Assembly: GCF_024586455.1 (NCBI RefSeq)
Contig: NW_026089623.1
Coordinates: 15,380,236-15,444,235, forward strand
DNA from: Bactrocera neohumeralis
Lineage: Eukaryota > Arthropoda > Insecta > Diptera > Tephritidae
Direction of reading: 5' to 3'
DNA length: 64,000 bases
Of this stretch, positions 31,570 through 42,262 are shown one piece after another; the first letter of the stretch is position 1, and each line of letters starts with the position of its first letter. A model generated the notes under the pieces. It made no database searches and had not been told where the DNA came from. It saw only the letters and a program-made list of their open reading frames with translations. The translations under genes and the position numbers were made by a program.

Positions 31570-33657
31570 TTGCAAAAAAGGTTCAAAAAGTCATCTATTC
31601 CGATAGTTTCACACACCAGAGTTGTACAAATGCTCACCACATACCATAAGAAATTTCTGACTCTTAAACAAATGTTTTTAAGGAAACCAATAGGTTTGAG
31701 CTCTAAAAGAGACGACTTTGTCTCTTTTGCCGGAAAATTATTCGACATTGATGCTTGTAAATGCATTTATTTTTCTTCTTGCACTTGTCCAAAGGAAAGG
31801 AAAGTTCCTATCAATGAACAACCATTTCTCTTGGACCAGAGAACCAGAAGAATTGGTCGCATTGGAAGTGTTAATCTACCAGAAACAAAAAAGATTACAA
31901 AGAAAAATGAACGTAAAGGAAAGCTTTCAAAACGTCATTCAACATCAACACTTACCAGAAAAGTATCAGCTAGAACACGTGACCATTCAGATCAGCCAGA
32001 CTCTCATACAGACGATAACAATGTAGGTTCGTCGCACATGGATTCTTCCAAAAACGATGCTGATGATGAATTTTCTCTTCCATCCTCTAAAACCAAACAA
32101 AACACACTAGTATTAGAACACACTGCTTTAGCTGCCCAAAGATTTGGAGTAAGTGATAGAGCAGCGGCCTTGATTGTTTCATCTGCTTTTCTGGATGCCA
32201 AAAAAGCAGGTTTGATAACAGAGGATTCGGCTAGCTTTGTCACTGACAAATGCAAGATTAGTCGGGCAAAAAAAAGTGTTGGAGTTAAGCTCCAAAACAC
32301 CGAAAGTATTGATTCTGTATATGGGCTGTATTTTGACGGCCGCAAAGACAATACACTTACACAAGTCAGCGAAGGTGAAAAGTACTACCGCGACACTGTC
32401 AAAGAGGAACATATTTCTCTTATAGCGGAACCTGGTTGTCATTACTTTGGCCACGACACCTCTCCTTCCGGGTCAGCTGAGGATGAGACGCAAGCTATAT
32501 GGCAACATTTACAAGACAATTCAGTTGATGTGGAACATCTAGAAGTTGTCGGTGCTGATGGCACCAACACGAACACAGGTTGGAAAGGTGGAATTATTCG
32601 GAAACTAGAACGAAGAATAGGTAGGCCATTACAGTGGGCTGTTTGTCTTCTACATTTCAACGAACTTCTATTTCGTGCTCTTTTCGAACACATAGATAGT
32701 GTCTCAAAGAGTCCAAATACATTCTCTGGCAACATAGGTAAACTGCTCCCTGATTGTGAGAAGTTGCCTGTTGTCAAATTTGAAAGTTTTCCATCCTGCC
32801 AATCACCTTCTGAGGTTACTAATCCGACCCAACTTAGCACAGACCAAGCTTATCTCTATAAAATATCAGAAACTGTTATTTTCGGTCAATGTTCCTCAGA
32901 TTTAGCGTCGATGCATCCAGGTAACATGTGCAAATCTCGCTGGCTCACCTGTGCAAATAGAATTCTGAGATTATACATTTCTACTGACAAACTAACAAAG
33001 GAAATAAAGATTTTGGTCAAGTACATACTTACAGTTTACTCACCTTTGTGGTTCTCAATTAGATTTAACAGTTCAATCAAAGATGGCTCGCGCCATCTCT
33101 ATGCTGCAATTCAAAGGTCGAGATACTTACCTGCTAAACTGCGCAAGGTTGTCGATTCATCCATTCAACAGAATGCTTTCTTTGCTCTTCCAGAAAACAT
33201 TCTCCTTAGAATGATGACTGACGAAAGGATAGAAGTCAGAAAGTTGGCCCTTGACCGTCTTCTGGCAGCCAGAGAAGCAGAGTCTGACACTATAAATGGA
33301 AGGGTTAGATGTAATAAAGTGCCAAAGCTGAATTTCAAAGCTAATAATTATTACGATATGATTAACTGGAAGACTATTACCTTGACTGTTCCATCAGTTC
33401 TTTGTTCAGTTTCTAACGAAGAACTCATAAAAGAGCTGTCGGGAGACACTGCAGAGGTATGAAAATTTAGAGAATTCCCCTCTCACACCGTGGCAGTCGA
33501 GAGAACCGTCAAACTGGTGACAGAGACATCTTCTAAAGTTATTGGCCCCCAATCTCGTGATCGTTTTATACGCTCTACACTGAAATCTAGGCAGCAAGTG
33601 CCAAAGTTTAGTACAAAATCTGATTTTATCAATAAATTTGACACAGATTCAGACTAA
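31570..33657 (+). CDS. Transposase-like protein of an uncharacterised arthropod family, one in-frame TGA
   Basis: A 630-codon frame ends at a TGA (33460-33462), and the same frame continues 64 more codons (HTVAVERTVKLVTETSSK to a TAA at 33655-33657) that still look like the family's C-terminus, so the full length is about 695 codons. The start is uncertain: 31570 is a TTG, and similar residues continue upstream in another frame (EIVAKKV near 31530-31585), so a shift or missing exon is likely. Visible parts are SIPIVSHTRVVQML near residue 10, a Cys cluster CKCIYFSSCTC near 63-73, and an acidic Ser-rich linker at 130-170. YFDGRKDNT holds Asp256, VVGADGTNTNTGWKGG holds Asp330 and LLHFNELLFRALF holds Glu365. 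Near 465 is PGNMCKSRWLTCANRILRLY. Similar proteins, mostly unannotated, are known to me from insects and cnidarians. I infer the transposase role from the TIRs and the DDE-like spacing. Confidence 0.75.
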
Positions 33658-33776
33658 AACAAGCCTGACATATGGTTGGTTGGTTGGGTTGGGCTTGGGA
33701 GGAACCCGAAGAGCAGCCACCTCCACGCGGTGGGTTCTGGGTGACCAATACAGGTTAGCTGAGAGCTGCAACAATT

Positions 33777-34086
33777 TTCACCTTGCGCTCTGGCGCGCCG
33801 CCTTTTCGCTCGTATCTCGGGAACGGTTCGTCCTACGGCCATGATCACGTATACCATTTCGGTAGCAAATGACGTGACAAATAACTTTTGTTTTATACAT
33901 TTTGCCATAAGATGCGTATTTCAGGCGCTTGGTAGACAATTTCACGATTTTAGGCGAATTTCCGAAATTTCAAGGCCGGAGTTAGGCTTGAAGATGCAAT
34001 CCGATCTCAAAACAAAAAGTTGCATACTAAGGCAACTTTTCCGCACTATTAGAAATCCCGAATCGAAAAAAGTCCGGAATCGACCC
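33777..34086 (-). repeat. Right TIR of the long-TIR DNA transposon
   Basis: Inverse of 30753-31071. Its inner end begins caccttgcgctctgg and its outer end is gtccggaatcgaccc. Confidence 0.9.
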
Positions 34087-34120
34087 ACTCTAATGTACAT
34101 ATATTATTTCTTTGGCACAT

Positions 34121-34875
34121 TTGTCTGTATGTTTACGAAAGCAAATGCGAGCCACTTACATATGTGCATACATTCATAATAGCAAGTGCCGCACGCATCT
34201 CCGTTGTCACGGTCAACCAATGGCCGAAACTGACGGTAGAAAATCCAAGCTGTGCCGAAAAAAAAAAATAAACGAATGGCCGCCGATTGTCATCGCTTCC
34301 CTTGCCCCTGAGCATGAATACATATCGACGCAGATTTTTGTCATGGAAAAATATTTTAGACAAATATTATAAATCGGCAACTCCTATGTTGCCACCTTTC
34401 TCATTTCTTTCTTGAACAAACACCAGAAACTTGTTCAATTTCTGATTTTTAGCTTTTGCATAAAATAAAAGGCAAAAATTAAAAATAAATTCTGTCGAGA
34501 TTCGAACCTACGTGCTCATCGTAACTTTTCAAACGCTTACCACCAACACCACCATTGACACTTGTATTGCGTTGTCCTAATTATGGTTTGGTTATGTATG
34601 AAAGAAATATACAACGGATCGCCGATTGTTACCTCTTTCCTTGCTGCTGGAGCAGCTTAGCCAGCAAACTAGCGTAAATATGTATGCATATTTCTTTGTG
34701 TGACTTTTGGTTGAATTACTCTGCGTTGGCCGTTGAAAAGTTAAGACTATACTTCTCAGGATCATTTCTTCGCAGAAATGAAACAGAAACGAAAGAAATA
34801 AAGTCACGTAAAATAGTTGAGAATTCAAACAGAAATTAAAGATCACCCTGACATGGAATTTCTCACCCCCCAGAT
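34121..34875. repeat. Broken X-family pieces
   Basis: 34160-34365 carries diverged X sequence (catctccgttgtcacggtca, aacgaatggccgccgattgt). 34600-34700 carries another fragment (tcgccgattgttacctcttt, agcgtaaatatgtatg). 34722-34800 is an inverted relative of the 29849-30090 unit. 34495-34560 has a tRNA-like internal promoter motif (see findings). No gene. Confidence 0.55.
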
Positions 34876-34906
34876 TAGCTGTTGTACTGTGTTATGTGTG
34901 CATATA

Positions 34907-35445
34907 CGACGTGTGTTCAAAAAGTATCGTGAAAGTTTTGCTGACAGTTTTCTTCGATTGCAGGGGCGTGGTGCATCATAACTTCTTGCTACAGGGAAGA
35001 ACGGTCAATAAGGAATAATACCTGCAAGTTATGCGCAATTTGCGCGAAGCAATCCGCCAGAAACGCCCGGATTTGTGGAAGAACAAAAATTGGCTTTTGC
35101 ACCACGATAACGCCCCTGCTAACACGTCGTTGCTTGTGCGCGACTTTTTGGCCAAAAACAACACACTAATGATGCCGCAGCCACAGTATTCCCCAGATCT
35201 GGCCCCCTGTGACTTGTTCTTGTTCCCTAAACTGAAGAAGCCCATTAAAGGATGACGTTACGTTTCTCTTGACGAGATAAAGACGGCATCGAAGGAAGAG
35301 CTGAAGTAGATTCTTCGAAGATTGGAAAAACCGTTGGCATAAGTGTATAATATCTCATGGGGATTACTTTGAAAGGGACAAAATAGATATTCATGAATAA
35401 ATCAATAATTTTTGAAAACCCACAAAATTCGCGATATACACCTCG
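34907..35445 (+). pseudogene. Internally deleted mariner with D34D core
   Basis: 539 bp flanked by TA (34905-34906 and 35446-35447), with weak terminal similarity (CGACGTGT and CGAGGTGT inverted). The frame holds only the C-terminal catalytic part. VFFDCRGVVHHN has no start codon upstream. LLHHDNAPANTS carries the second Asp, and SPDLAPCDLFLFPKLK carries the third Asp of the mariner D34D triad. A stop follows KKPIKG. The DNA-binding domain is missing, so this is a non-autonomous deletion derivative. Confidence 0.85.
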
Positions 35446-35805
35446 TAAGCAAATATGACAGACCATACGCATAATGTTTGTAAATTTGTCTACAACATAT
35501 GTATGTAATATGTACACTCAATGCTCCATGCGAAATCTCCGTTGACACGGACAACCAATGGTGAAGCTCACTTTTTGTCAGAGTCAATGCGACAAAGCGT
35601 CATAACATTGTATTGTTGGTAGAAAATCCGAGCTGTGCGGAAAAAAATAAACGAACGGCCGCCGATTGTCACCGCTTCCCTTGCCGCTGTACAGCTTCGC
35701 CAACAAACCAGCGTAAATATGTATGTTTGTGTGTGGGCTTGCATACATATCGACGCCGATTTTTGCAAGCCGCGTAACAATATGTTTTACATTCCTTGAC
35801 AAATA

Positions 35806-36032
35806 CAGTCAATCCCGGTTATGTGCCACAATCAAAGATACAGATTTTTGTAGTTTGTTAAAAATAAAAATATAATATGGCACATAAGCGAGTGTGGATA
35901 CTTAAATGAGTGGTACTTAAAACAATAATTTCTATGTATTTCAAAAAACAAACCGTGATATGCAGCAAGATATTGGCAGTTAAGAGGGATGATTTTCATT
36001 TAAGCGGAGTACTACTTAACCGGGAATCACTG
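35806..36032. mobile_element. Tigger/pogo-like MITE in X copy P
   Basis: Ends CAGTCAATCCCGGTTATGTG and, inverted, CAGTGATTCCCGGTTAAGTA. TA precedes it; the right-hand TA has mutated to AA. Same site in the X repeat as the other two copies. Confidence 0.8.
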
Positions 36033-36381
36033 AACACATAAATCAGAGGAATATTGAATATTTTCTTTGATACATTTCTTGACTTGAAAATCGACAAATA
36101 ACTATGTTGCGAGTTTGCTTGTTGGAAGTGCGCTTGCGTTCATGAATGAAATTGTTTTTGCTGAAAGATTTACTACATTCGGCTGCCATATTGACTTGTG
36201 ATGCCGCTGATGCTATTTCAGACATTTGTTGTTTTTGTAGAACAATATTTGTAATTTTGCGGGTGACATACATATCTACATGTGAACACATACAAGTATG
36301 TAGGTTTGTGTATGCGTTACTTGTGTACCAATGTCATATGCACATATTTATGTATGTACATATGTACATATTAGCAGCGCG

Positions 36382-36740
36382 AGTTAACAATGTAAAGATT
36401 TTCTATTTTATTTTTACATTTTTATTAACAAACCGTCTTCTTCACTTCTCCCTCTTCTTACAACTGTACTTATAATAGACTTAAGACTACTTATATAGTT
36501 GTGGTTTGCTGATAGGGATGTACTGCTGCATTCTTGATAAGGATGTTTCTATTGTTTTCCTGATAAAGATGTTTTTACTATTTTTCTGATAAAGATTAGC
36601 CGATGTGCCGATGTGGTTCGTCTAACCAATAGTGATGTTTGTTGTGGTGATAAGCATGTTTAACTATTGTTATTTGATATTTGTATATATTCGTCTGTTT
36701 AGTTGATAAGAATTTTGGGTGAGCGATGTGTTCCTTAACT
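36382..36740 (-). repeat. Gypsy-1 3' LTR (359 bp)
   Basis: Termini agttaac to ccttaact. It has two units of the gataaagatgtttttact repeat, against three in the 5' LTR. A polypurine tract (cacaggggag on minus, 36741-36750) abuts it. Confidence 0.95.
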
Positions 36741-36767
36741 CTCCCCTGTGTTGAAAATGAAATGTCC

Positions 36768-37897
36768 TCATTTCAAGACGTCTGGGTAATTCGCTGAAAT
36801 TCGATGTTGTATGTTTGTTCGAAGTTTTTGCGGCGTTTTGTTTTCTCGCGTAATTGTTGGCATGCGTAATATTATGCATATGTATATAATTAAAATTAGA
36901 ATTATGATTATTAAGATACAATGCAGAGTAAATCTTATTGGATGTTCTTCTATTGGTATTAAAAACTTATACATTTGTTGAATATTATTAAATTTATAAT
37001 TAGAATTGGAATTTAAAATATTCAATATTTCTACTTGGTCATTTTGATGAGCGTGTATTATATCTTTTATTTCTTGCTCGTGATTTATATAAGTCTTATT
37101 GTCTATGATGGTATTATGATTATATTGAATTAAATGTGGACCATTTATTTTTCATCCATTCCATATATGTTCGTTATCCATTATTATATTCCGTGATCCA
37201 AGATTTGTATTGAAGTATTATTTTCTTGAATTACATTACATAGAGCCTTTTGTTTAGTTAATAATCGGATAGTACAATTGTCTTTCGGCTCTTCTTTGCA
37301 ACTATTTGTTCCTATATAATTTTTACAATTTGATATGTTAGTAAATTCGTTATTGCATTTTGCAACTCTTTTCTTAAGTTCATATTTTCCGTGTTTGAAA
37401 GCTAATGGTGTTAAATTATCATCGGCTAGTGATTGTGGATCTATTGTTTCTAAAATCTTTTCGAATCGAGAATTAATTTGTTGTTGTTGGTTATTATTCT
37501 CAATGAGTTGATTGAGTCCTGTCTTTATCTCTATTAGATCATCGTGATCTGGTGTTCCTGTTATAAATTTTAAAACTGAACCTAAAAAATTAATGGCACG
37601 TTTTGCACGATGTGCAGATGGTAGCAGTTGAGCTTTAAGAGTTTCTATTTTTCTTGAAAGTATGTTATCTACATGGTATTCCTTCGAATTATATTGGTTT
37701 TTCCTTAAGGTCTCGTTGGGTGCTAATATTTTAGATATGTTCGTTATGTGGTAAAGATAAGCAGAGTTATTGTAAGTGTATACTGCATCTGTTTCAGTAA
37801 GTACATATTTTTTGTTCATGAGATCTGTAATTTTATCGGAATTTCCGAATGAAATTACACAAGAAAATATTATTAGTCCTATGTTTGCGGGTTGCAT
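36768..37897 (-). pseudogene. Gypsy-1 env-like gene, truncated and frameshifted
   Basis: The frame at 37897 opens with a hydrophobic signal peptide (residues about 4-20). About residue 107 has a furin-type site, RAKR, followed by a hydrophobic NFLGSVLKF stretch. This is the arrangement of errantivirus envelope proteins related to baculovirus F fusion proteins. The frame stops at 37184. A C-terminal part in another frame (36768-37025) carries a strong membrane anchor (an Ile/Leu-rich segment of about 20 residues) and a short basic tail. The ectodomain is much shorter than normal, so an internal deletion is likely. Not functional. Confidence 0.85.
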
Positions 37898-37937
37898 TGT
37901 GTGCTTTGTTTACGAATGCTGTCTTTATGTATGACTT

Positions 37938-38366
37938 ACCCCCTCTCTGTTAAGATCTTGTCGCCACGGTCTTTTTTTACCTTGTGTTTGTTGTATTTCG
38001 CAGCAGTTTTGTTACGGCGGTCTGTTCGACTGTATATTATATCGCCTGGTTGTATGTTATAATTTGCCTTTTTTTATTATGATATTGAAGTAGTTTATAT
38101 TGTTTTACTTCAAGTGTATTTTTGATGTCGGGATATTTTTCACAATTAAAAAAAACTTCTTCAGGTTTGTATCCTGTAGAGGAGTGTATTGTTCGATTAT
38201 ATTGGCGAACAGCGTTAAATATTTCTTCTCCCGGCGCGGTACTATTTTGGGCGGCTAAACTCTAACAGAGCTCGATGTTGAGTGATGCACTGGTGTTATT
38301 ACGTGTGTAATATGTAGTCGGTTGTATAAGCATCTTGCAGTGTTTGCGTTAAATACACTTTCGTTA
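37938..38366 (-). pseudogene. Gypsy-1 integrase C-terminal half
   Basis: The minus strand reads ESVFNANTARCLYNRLHITH (DDE core after the DNE motif), a position where relatives carry the catalytic Glu (HHSTSSSVRV, now altered), then EEIFNAVRQYNRTIHSSTG and YNIQPGDIIYSRTD. A frameshift lies in the poly-T near 38070. It is separated from the upstream core by the MITE. Confidence 0.85.
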
Positions 38367-38994
38367 TGAAAGTGTAAACACAATGGCTACGACAGACTGC
38401 AAACTACATCTGTCAAATATTAAAATACACACGTTCTTATGGGCAGTGTTATTTTGACAGCTGCACGACTACACGACTGCAGGCCGACAGTTGTCGTTCT
38501 CGCTAACTTCAATATCCTCCTATTTTTGCCAACGACAGTACGACGACAGTAGAGTTGACAGTAGAATGGAAGATAGAAAGAGGAGGTAGAGTGGTGATGC
38601 CACTAATATGTAAAATGTAAAATTATTCACAGCTCTAACAAACTTGATGTTATTTTACAAATAAAAGCATAAAATAGCTATATTATAGCTCTATTATACC
38701 ATTTGTAATAACAAGTGATAATTTAAAGCAAAAATATTTACCTATATACTTATTTTTTGCATAAAAAATTTCACTTTGAACAAAATATTAAAATTTCATT
38801 GAAGTGAAAGGTATTAGTATGGCCACAACGAAATTGTGTACATGCAAAATGGACAACTGCGTTGTTTTGTGTACATGCCGGCCATTGTGTTGTTGTTGCT
38901 TCTCAAAATGTACATGTAGTAAGATGAACAACGACGTTTTCAGTTCACTGTCGTGCCGCTGCAGTCTGTCGTAGCCATTGTGTTTACACTTTCA
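38367..38994. mobile_element. MITE with perfect 35-bp TIRs, 628 bp
   Basis: The first 35 bases (38367-38401, starting tgaaagtgtaaacacaatgg) are the exact reverse complement of 38960-38994. Noncoding and AT-rich inside. Flanks read gtta on the left and gtca on the right, so the TSD is unclear. It splits the integrase core just before its DNE motif. Confidence 0.9.
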
Positions 38995-39076
38995 GTCATG
39001 AGATATTTGGCGTTCGGGTACACTTGTGTTAGTACTTCTTCTATGTATTCATGACAGTTTATCTTTGTGTCTAGAT
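38995..39076 (-). pseudogene. Gypsy-1 integrase core fragment
   Basis: About 27 codons on minus (KINCHEYIEEVLTQVYPNAK, then YLMT) bridge the first and second catalytic Asp of integrase. Stranded between the MITE and the N-family repeat. Confidence 0.85.
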
Positions 39077-40147
39077 ATACTCTCGCAACAATGTTGCTAA
39101 CGAGAGTATTATAGTTTTGTTCACATAACGGTTGTTTGTAAGTCCTAAAACTAAAAGAGTCAGATATAGGGTTATATATACCAAAGTGATCAGGGCGACG
39201 AGTAGAGTCGAAATCCGGATGTCTGTCTGTCCGTCCGTCTGTCCGTCCGTCCGTGCAAGCTGTAACTTGAGTAAAAATTGAGATATCATGATGAAACTTG
39301 GTACACGTATTCCTTGGCTCCATAAGAAGGTTAAGTTCGAAGATGGGCAAAATCGGCCCACTGTCACGCCCACAAAATGGCGGAAACCGAAAACCTATAA
39401 AGTGTCATAACTAAGCCATAAATAAAGATATTAAAGTGAAATTTGGCACAAAGGATCGCATTAGGGAGGGGCATATTTGGACGCAATTGTTTTGGAAAAG
39501 TGGGCGTGGCCCCGCCCCCTACTAAGTTTTTTGTACATATCTCGGAAACTACTATAGCTATGTCAACCAAAGTCTACAGAGTCGTTTCCTTCAGGCATTT
39601 CCATGTACAGTTCAAAAATGGAAGAAATCGGATAATAACCACGCCCACCTCCCATACAAAGGTTATGTTCAAAATCACTAAAAGTGCGATAACCGACTAA
39701 CAAAAAACGTCAGACACACTAAATTTTACGGAAGAAGTGGCAGAAAGAAGCTGCACCCAGGCTTTTTTTAAAAATTGAAAATGGGCGTGGCGCCGCCCAC
39801 TTATGGACCAAGAACCATATCTCAGGAGCTACTAGACCGATTTCAATGAAATTCGGTATATAATATTTTCTTAACACCCTGATGACATGTACGAAATATG
39901 GGTGAAATCGGTTCGCAACCACGCCTTCTTCCAATATAAAGCTATTTTGAATTCCATCTGATGCCTTCTCTGTATAATACGAGTATAAACATTAGGAACC
40001 AATGATGATAGCGGAATAAAACTTTACAAAAATACGGTATTTGAAAAATATGTAAATGACGTATTATGAAATCTCGATTATCACTTTACCATGCGAGAGT
40101 ATAAAATGTTCGGTGACACCTGAACTTAGCCCTTCCTTACTTGTTTT
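39077..40147. repeat. Noncoding repeat family N, 1.07 kb, inserted in integrase
   Basis: Begins with a self-complementary tactctcgcaaca / cgagagta hairpin and ends tgcgagagtataaaatgttc to ccttacttgtttt. It includes a ctgtctgtccgtccgt-type microsatellite and two gggcgtggc blocks. Same family as 17230-18174, 21269-22213 and 51383-52045. It interrupts the integrase right after the first catalytic Asp region. Confidence 0.85.
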
Positions 40148-41252
40148 CGTAAGAAACAATATTTAGAGTACCTATCTATAGAGCTAAGATACTGCGTGTT
40201 ATTGAAATGGAATATGTCCATTTGAATGTACTCTCCTGTTTGTGTTGGAATTGGTGTTTTTCCTATAGGTTGTCTATTTGGTTGTCGTTCGTACTTATGT
40301 TGTAGACATATCTCGCAGTCTATTGTTTCTTTTTTACACATTTCTTTAATGTTAGGCCAGAAATGAGTTAATAGTATTTCCTGTGTATTATTTTTGTAAT
40401 TTCTATAGGCACGTTTGTGTACTTGAGTAATTATTTCAATTTGCTCGTTTCTAGAAGTGACATCAATAAGCTGATTTTGAGCTAATACAAAAGTATAGTT
40501 TGGGAAAGCCGCGACGATTTGATTTTTTAAATGGAAAATTATTTCGTCATCTATTTTCAATGCATTAGTAATATTTAGCGTTATTGTGTCTTTTAGTTTA
40601 GTTAATAAATCTGCTGTGTCTTTGAAATATATTGTATGTCTACGTTGACAAGGAAATATTGTTTGGGTGATTATTTCATTTCTTTCATTATCTTGCGATA
40701 GTATTATTTGATTTTTAAATGAATTAAGAGGTTGTTTAACTTTTTTAATAATATCGTTTGATGAACTTTTTTGTGAATGGTCTGAACAACTTGTGTTAGT
40801 ATTAATTTGTTGCCTGGAAAGAGCATCGGCTACGACATTTTGGTGTCCTGGTTTGTAAACTAATTTTGCACCATATTCTTCAATCAAATTTTTCCACCTT
40901 TTTAATTTTGAGTTGGGATTTCTTTCGGAAATAGAAAAAATTAATGATTGATGGTCTGTATAAATGGCAATGTTTGCTATACCGTACAAATAGTTTCTGA
41001 GTTTTTGTAGGGACCATACTATTGCTAATAGTTCCTTTTCATTGGTGCTATAGTTTTGTTCCGTTGAATTCAATGTACGTGAGATGAATGCAATCGGCTG
41101 ACGGTTTTGTGATAAAACTGCTCTAATAGCAAAATTACTTGCATCTGTTGTTAGACTAAATGGTTTGGAGAAATCTGGTTGGAAAAGTTCAACCTGTTCT
41201 TGCAATGCGTTTTTTATTTTATTTAAAGCTTCAATTGCAGCATCATCCAGAT
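40148..41252 (-). pseudogene. Gypsy-1 RNase H and integrase N-terminal part
   Basis: RNase H: LTTDASNFAIRAVLSQ (about residues 18-33 of the frame starting 41205), EKELLAIVWSLQKLRNYL, YTDHQSLIF and KPGHQNVVADALSR. Integrase zinc-binding: HKRAYRNYKNN, then CEICLQHKYERQPN. The first catalytic Asp lies in EYIQMDIFHF, and SIDRYSKYCF follows before the N-family repeat cuts in. A frameshift at 41205-41253 separates it from the RT. Confidence 0.9.
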
Positions 41253-42262
41253 TTATGAGTACTTTAGTGCTTTGATTATTTTTACCATTCCTAACTCTCC
41301 TCTTAAATGAATTGTTAGTGGCTTCGTGAGTTTGGCAAAATCTTTCACAAAATTCCTGTAATAACTGGCAAGTACTAGGAAAGTTCTTAGTTCTTTTAAA
41401 TTTTTTGGTTGAGGGTAGTTTTTTATAGTGTCGATTTTCTTAGGATCAACTGTTATTTTGTTATGTTTTATGATATGCCCAAGGTATTCGACTGAATCTT
41501 GAAAAAAGGTTGACTTTTCGTCAGAAATCTTCATGTTTGCATTATGTACTGCGTTAATTATTATTTTAATGTGTTCCATATGTTCTTCTGGTGTGGAAGA
41601 ATATATTAATGCGTCATCAATATAGACATAATCAAATTTACCAATGTATTCTCTAAGAATGTCGTCGACGCATCGTTGAAATGTGGATGGAGCATTCTTT
41701 AGACCGAATGGCATCCTAATAAATTCATACTTTGCACCGTTGACAGAAAATGCTGTTTTTTTTCGATCAGATTGTTTAATTAAGATTTGGTGAAACCCAG
41801 ATTCCAAATCAATTGTGGAAAAATTTCTTGCTTTTCCCAAATTTTGTATTGTCATATTAATGTCTGGTATAGGATATCTGTCAGTAATCGTATAAACGTT
41901 AATTTTTTGGAAGTCAACAACCATTCGTTTCTTGGGTCTACCTTGGTCATCGGTGCCCTTTTTTGGAACAGTCCATATAGGTGAGTTATATGGGCTTTTG
42001 CTTGGTTGAATTATACCGTCATTTAACAGTTTCTCAATCTCTTTCCTGACAAAGTCGTGATCAGCCATAGGATATGGATATTGTTTTGTCCATATCGGAT
42101 CTTCTGATTCTGTCCTAATTGATGCTTGAGTGGTGGTTGTGAAGGGAAATGTTTCACTAATACAATTATTTCTTTTCATGAGTTTGTCTACCTGATCTTT
42201 GAATTGTTCATTATTAATAGTATAGTTAATTGTTTGTTCATTTTTTGAAAGTATCTCTTTTT
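41253..42262 (-). pseudogene. Gypsy-1 reverse transcriptase
   Basis: A Ty3/gypsy RT: NDGIIQPSKSPYNSPIWTVP, MVVDFQKINVYTITDRYP, FSTIDLESGFHQILI (first catalytic Asp), MPFGLKNAPSTFQR and YVYIDDALIYS (catalytic pair, near 41610-41630), followed by the thumb EYLGHIIKHNKI. The 308-codon frame from 42179 is open. Sense upstream, to 42262, it continues to the pogo insertion. Confidence 0.92.

Larger units (their letters stand above)
30684..34120 (+). mobile_element. DNA transposon with about 300-bp TIRs and one long gene
   Basis: Long inverted repeats flank a single gene: 30753-31071 on the left and 33777-34086 on the right align as reverse complements over about 310 bp with modest divergence. Examples are cggacttttttcgattcggg, gttttgagatcggattgcat and ggccgtaggacgaaccgttc in both. 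A weaker match, atgtgccaaa at 30684-30693 and inverted at 34111-34120, may mark the true termini. No clean TSD could be read. Long TIRs, a single DDE-like gene and no poly(A) tail identify a cut-and-paste element of about 3.4 kb. Superfamily unassigned; the Sola type (long TIRs) is one candidate to test. Confidence 0.8.
34876..36381 (+). repeat. X-family repeat copy P, first part
   Basis: Begins near actgtgttatgtgtgcata and matches 56546-57498 closely once the mariner (34907-35445) is removed. It includes the 227-bp MITE. It is interrupted at 36381 by the gypsy element and resumes at 47172 and 50482, running to about 51110. It is noncoding; its frames match only other X copies. Confidence 0.85.

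Noticed and set aside
34112..34372. Overlapping plus and minus frames near the transposon's right end
   Set aside because: They lie in X-family fragments, and matching frames elsewhere are also in X copies; no protein family fits.
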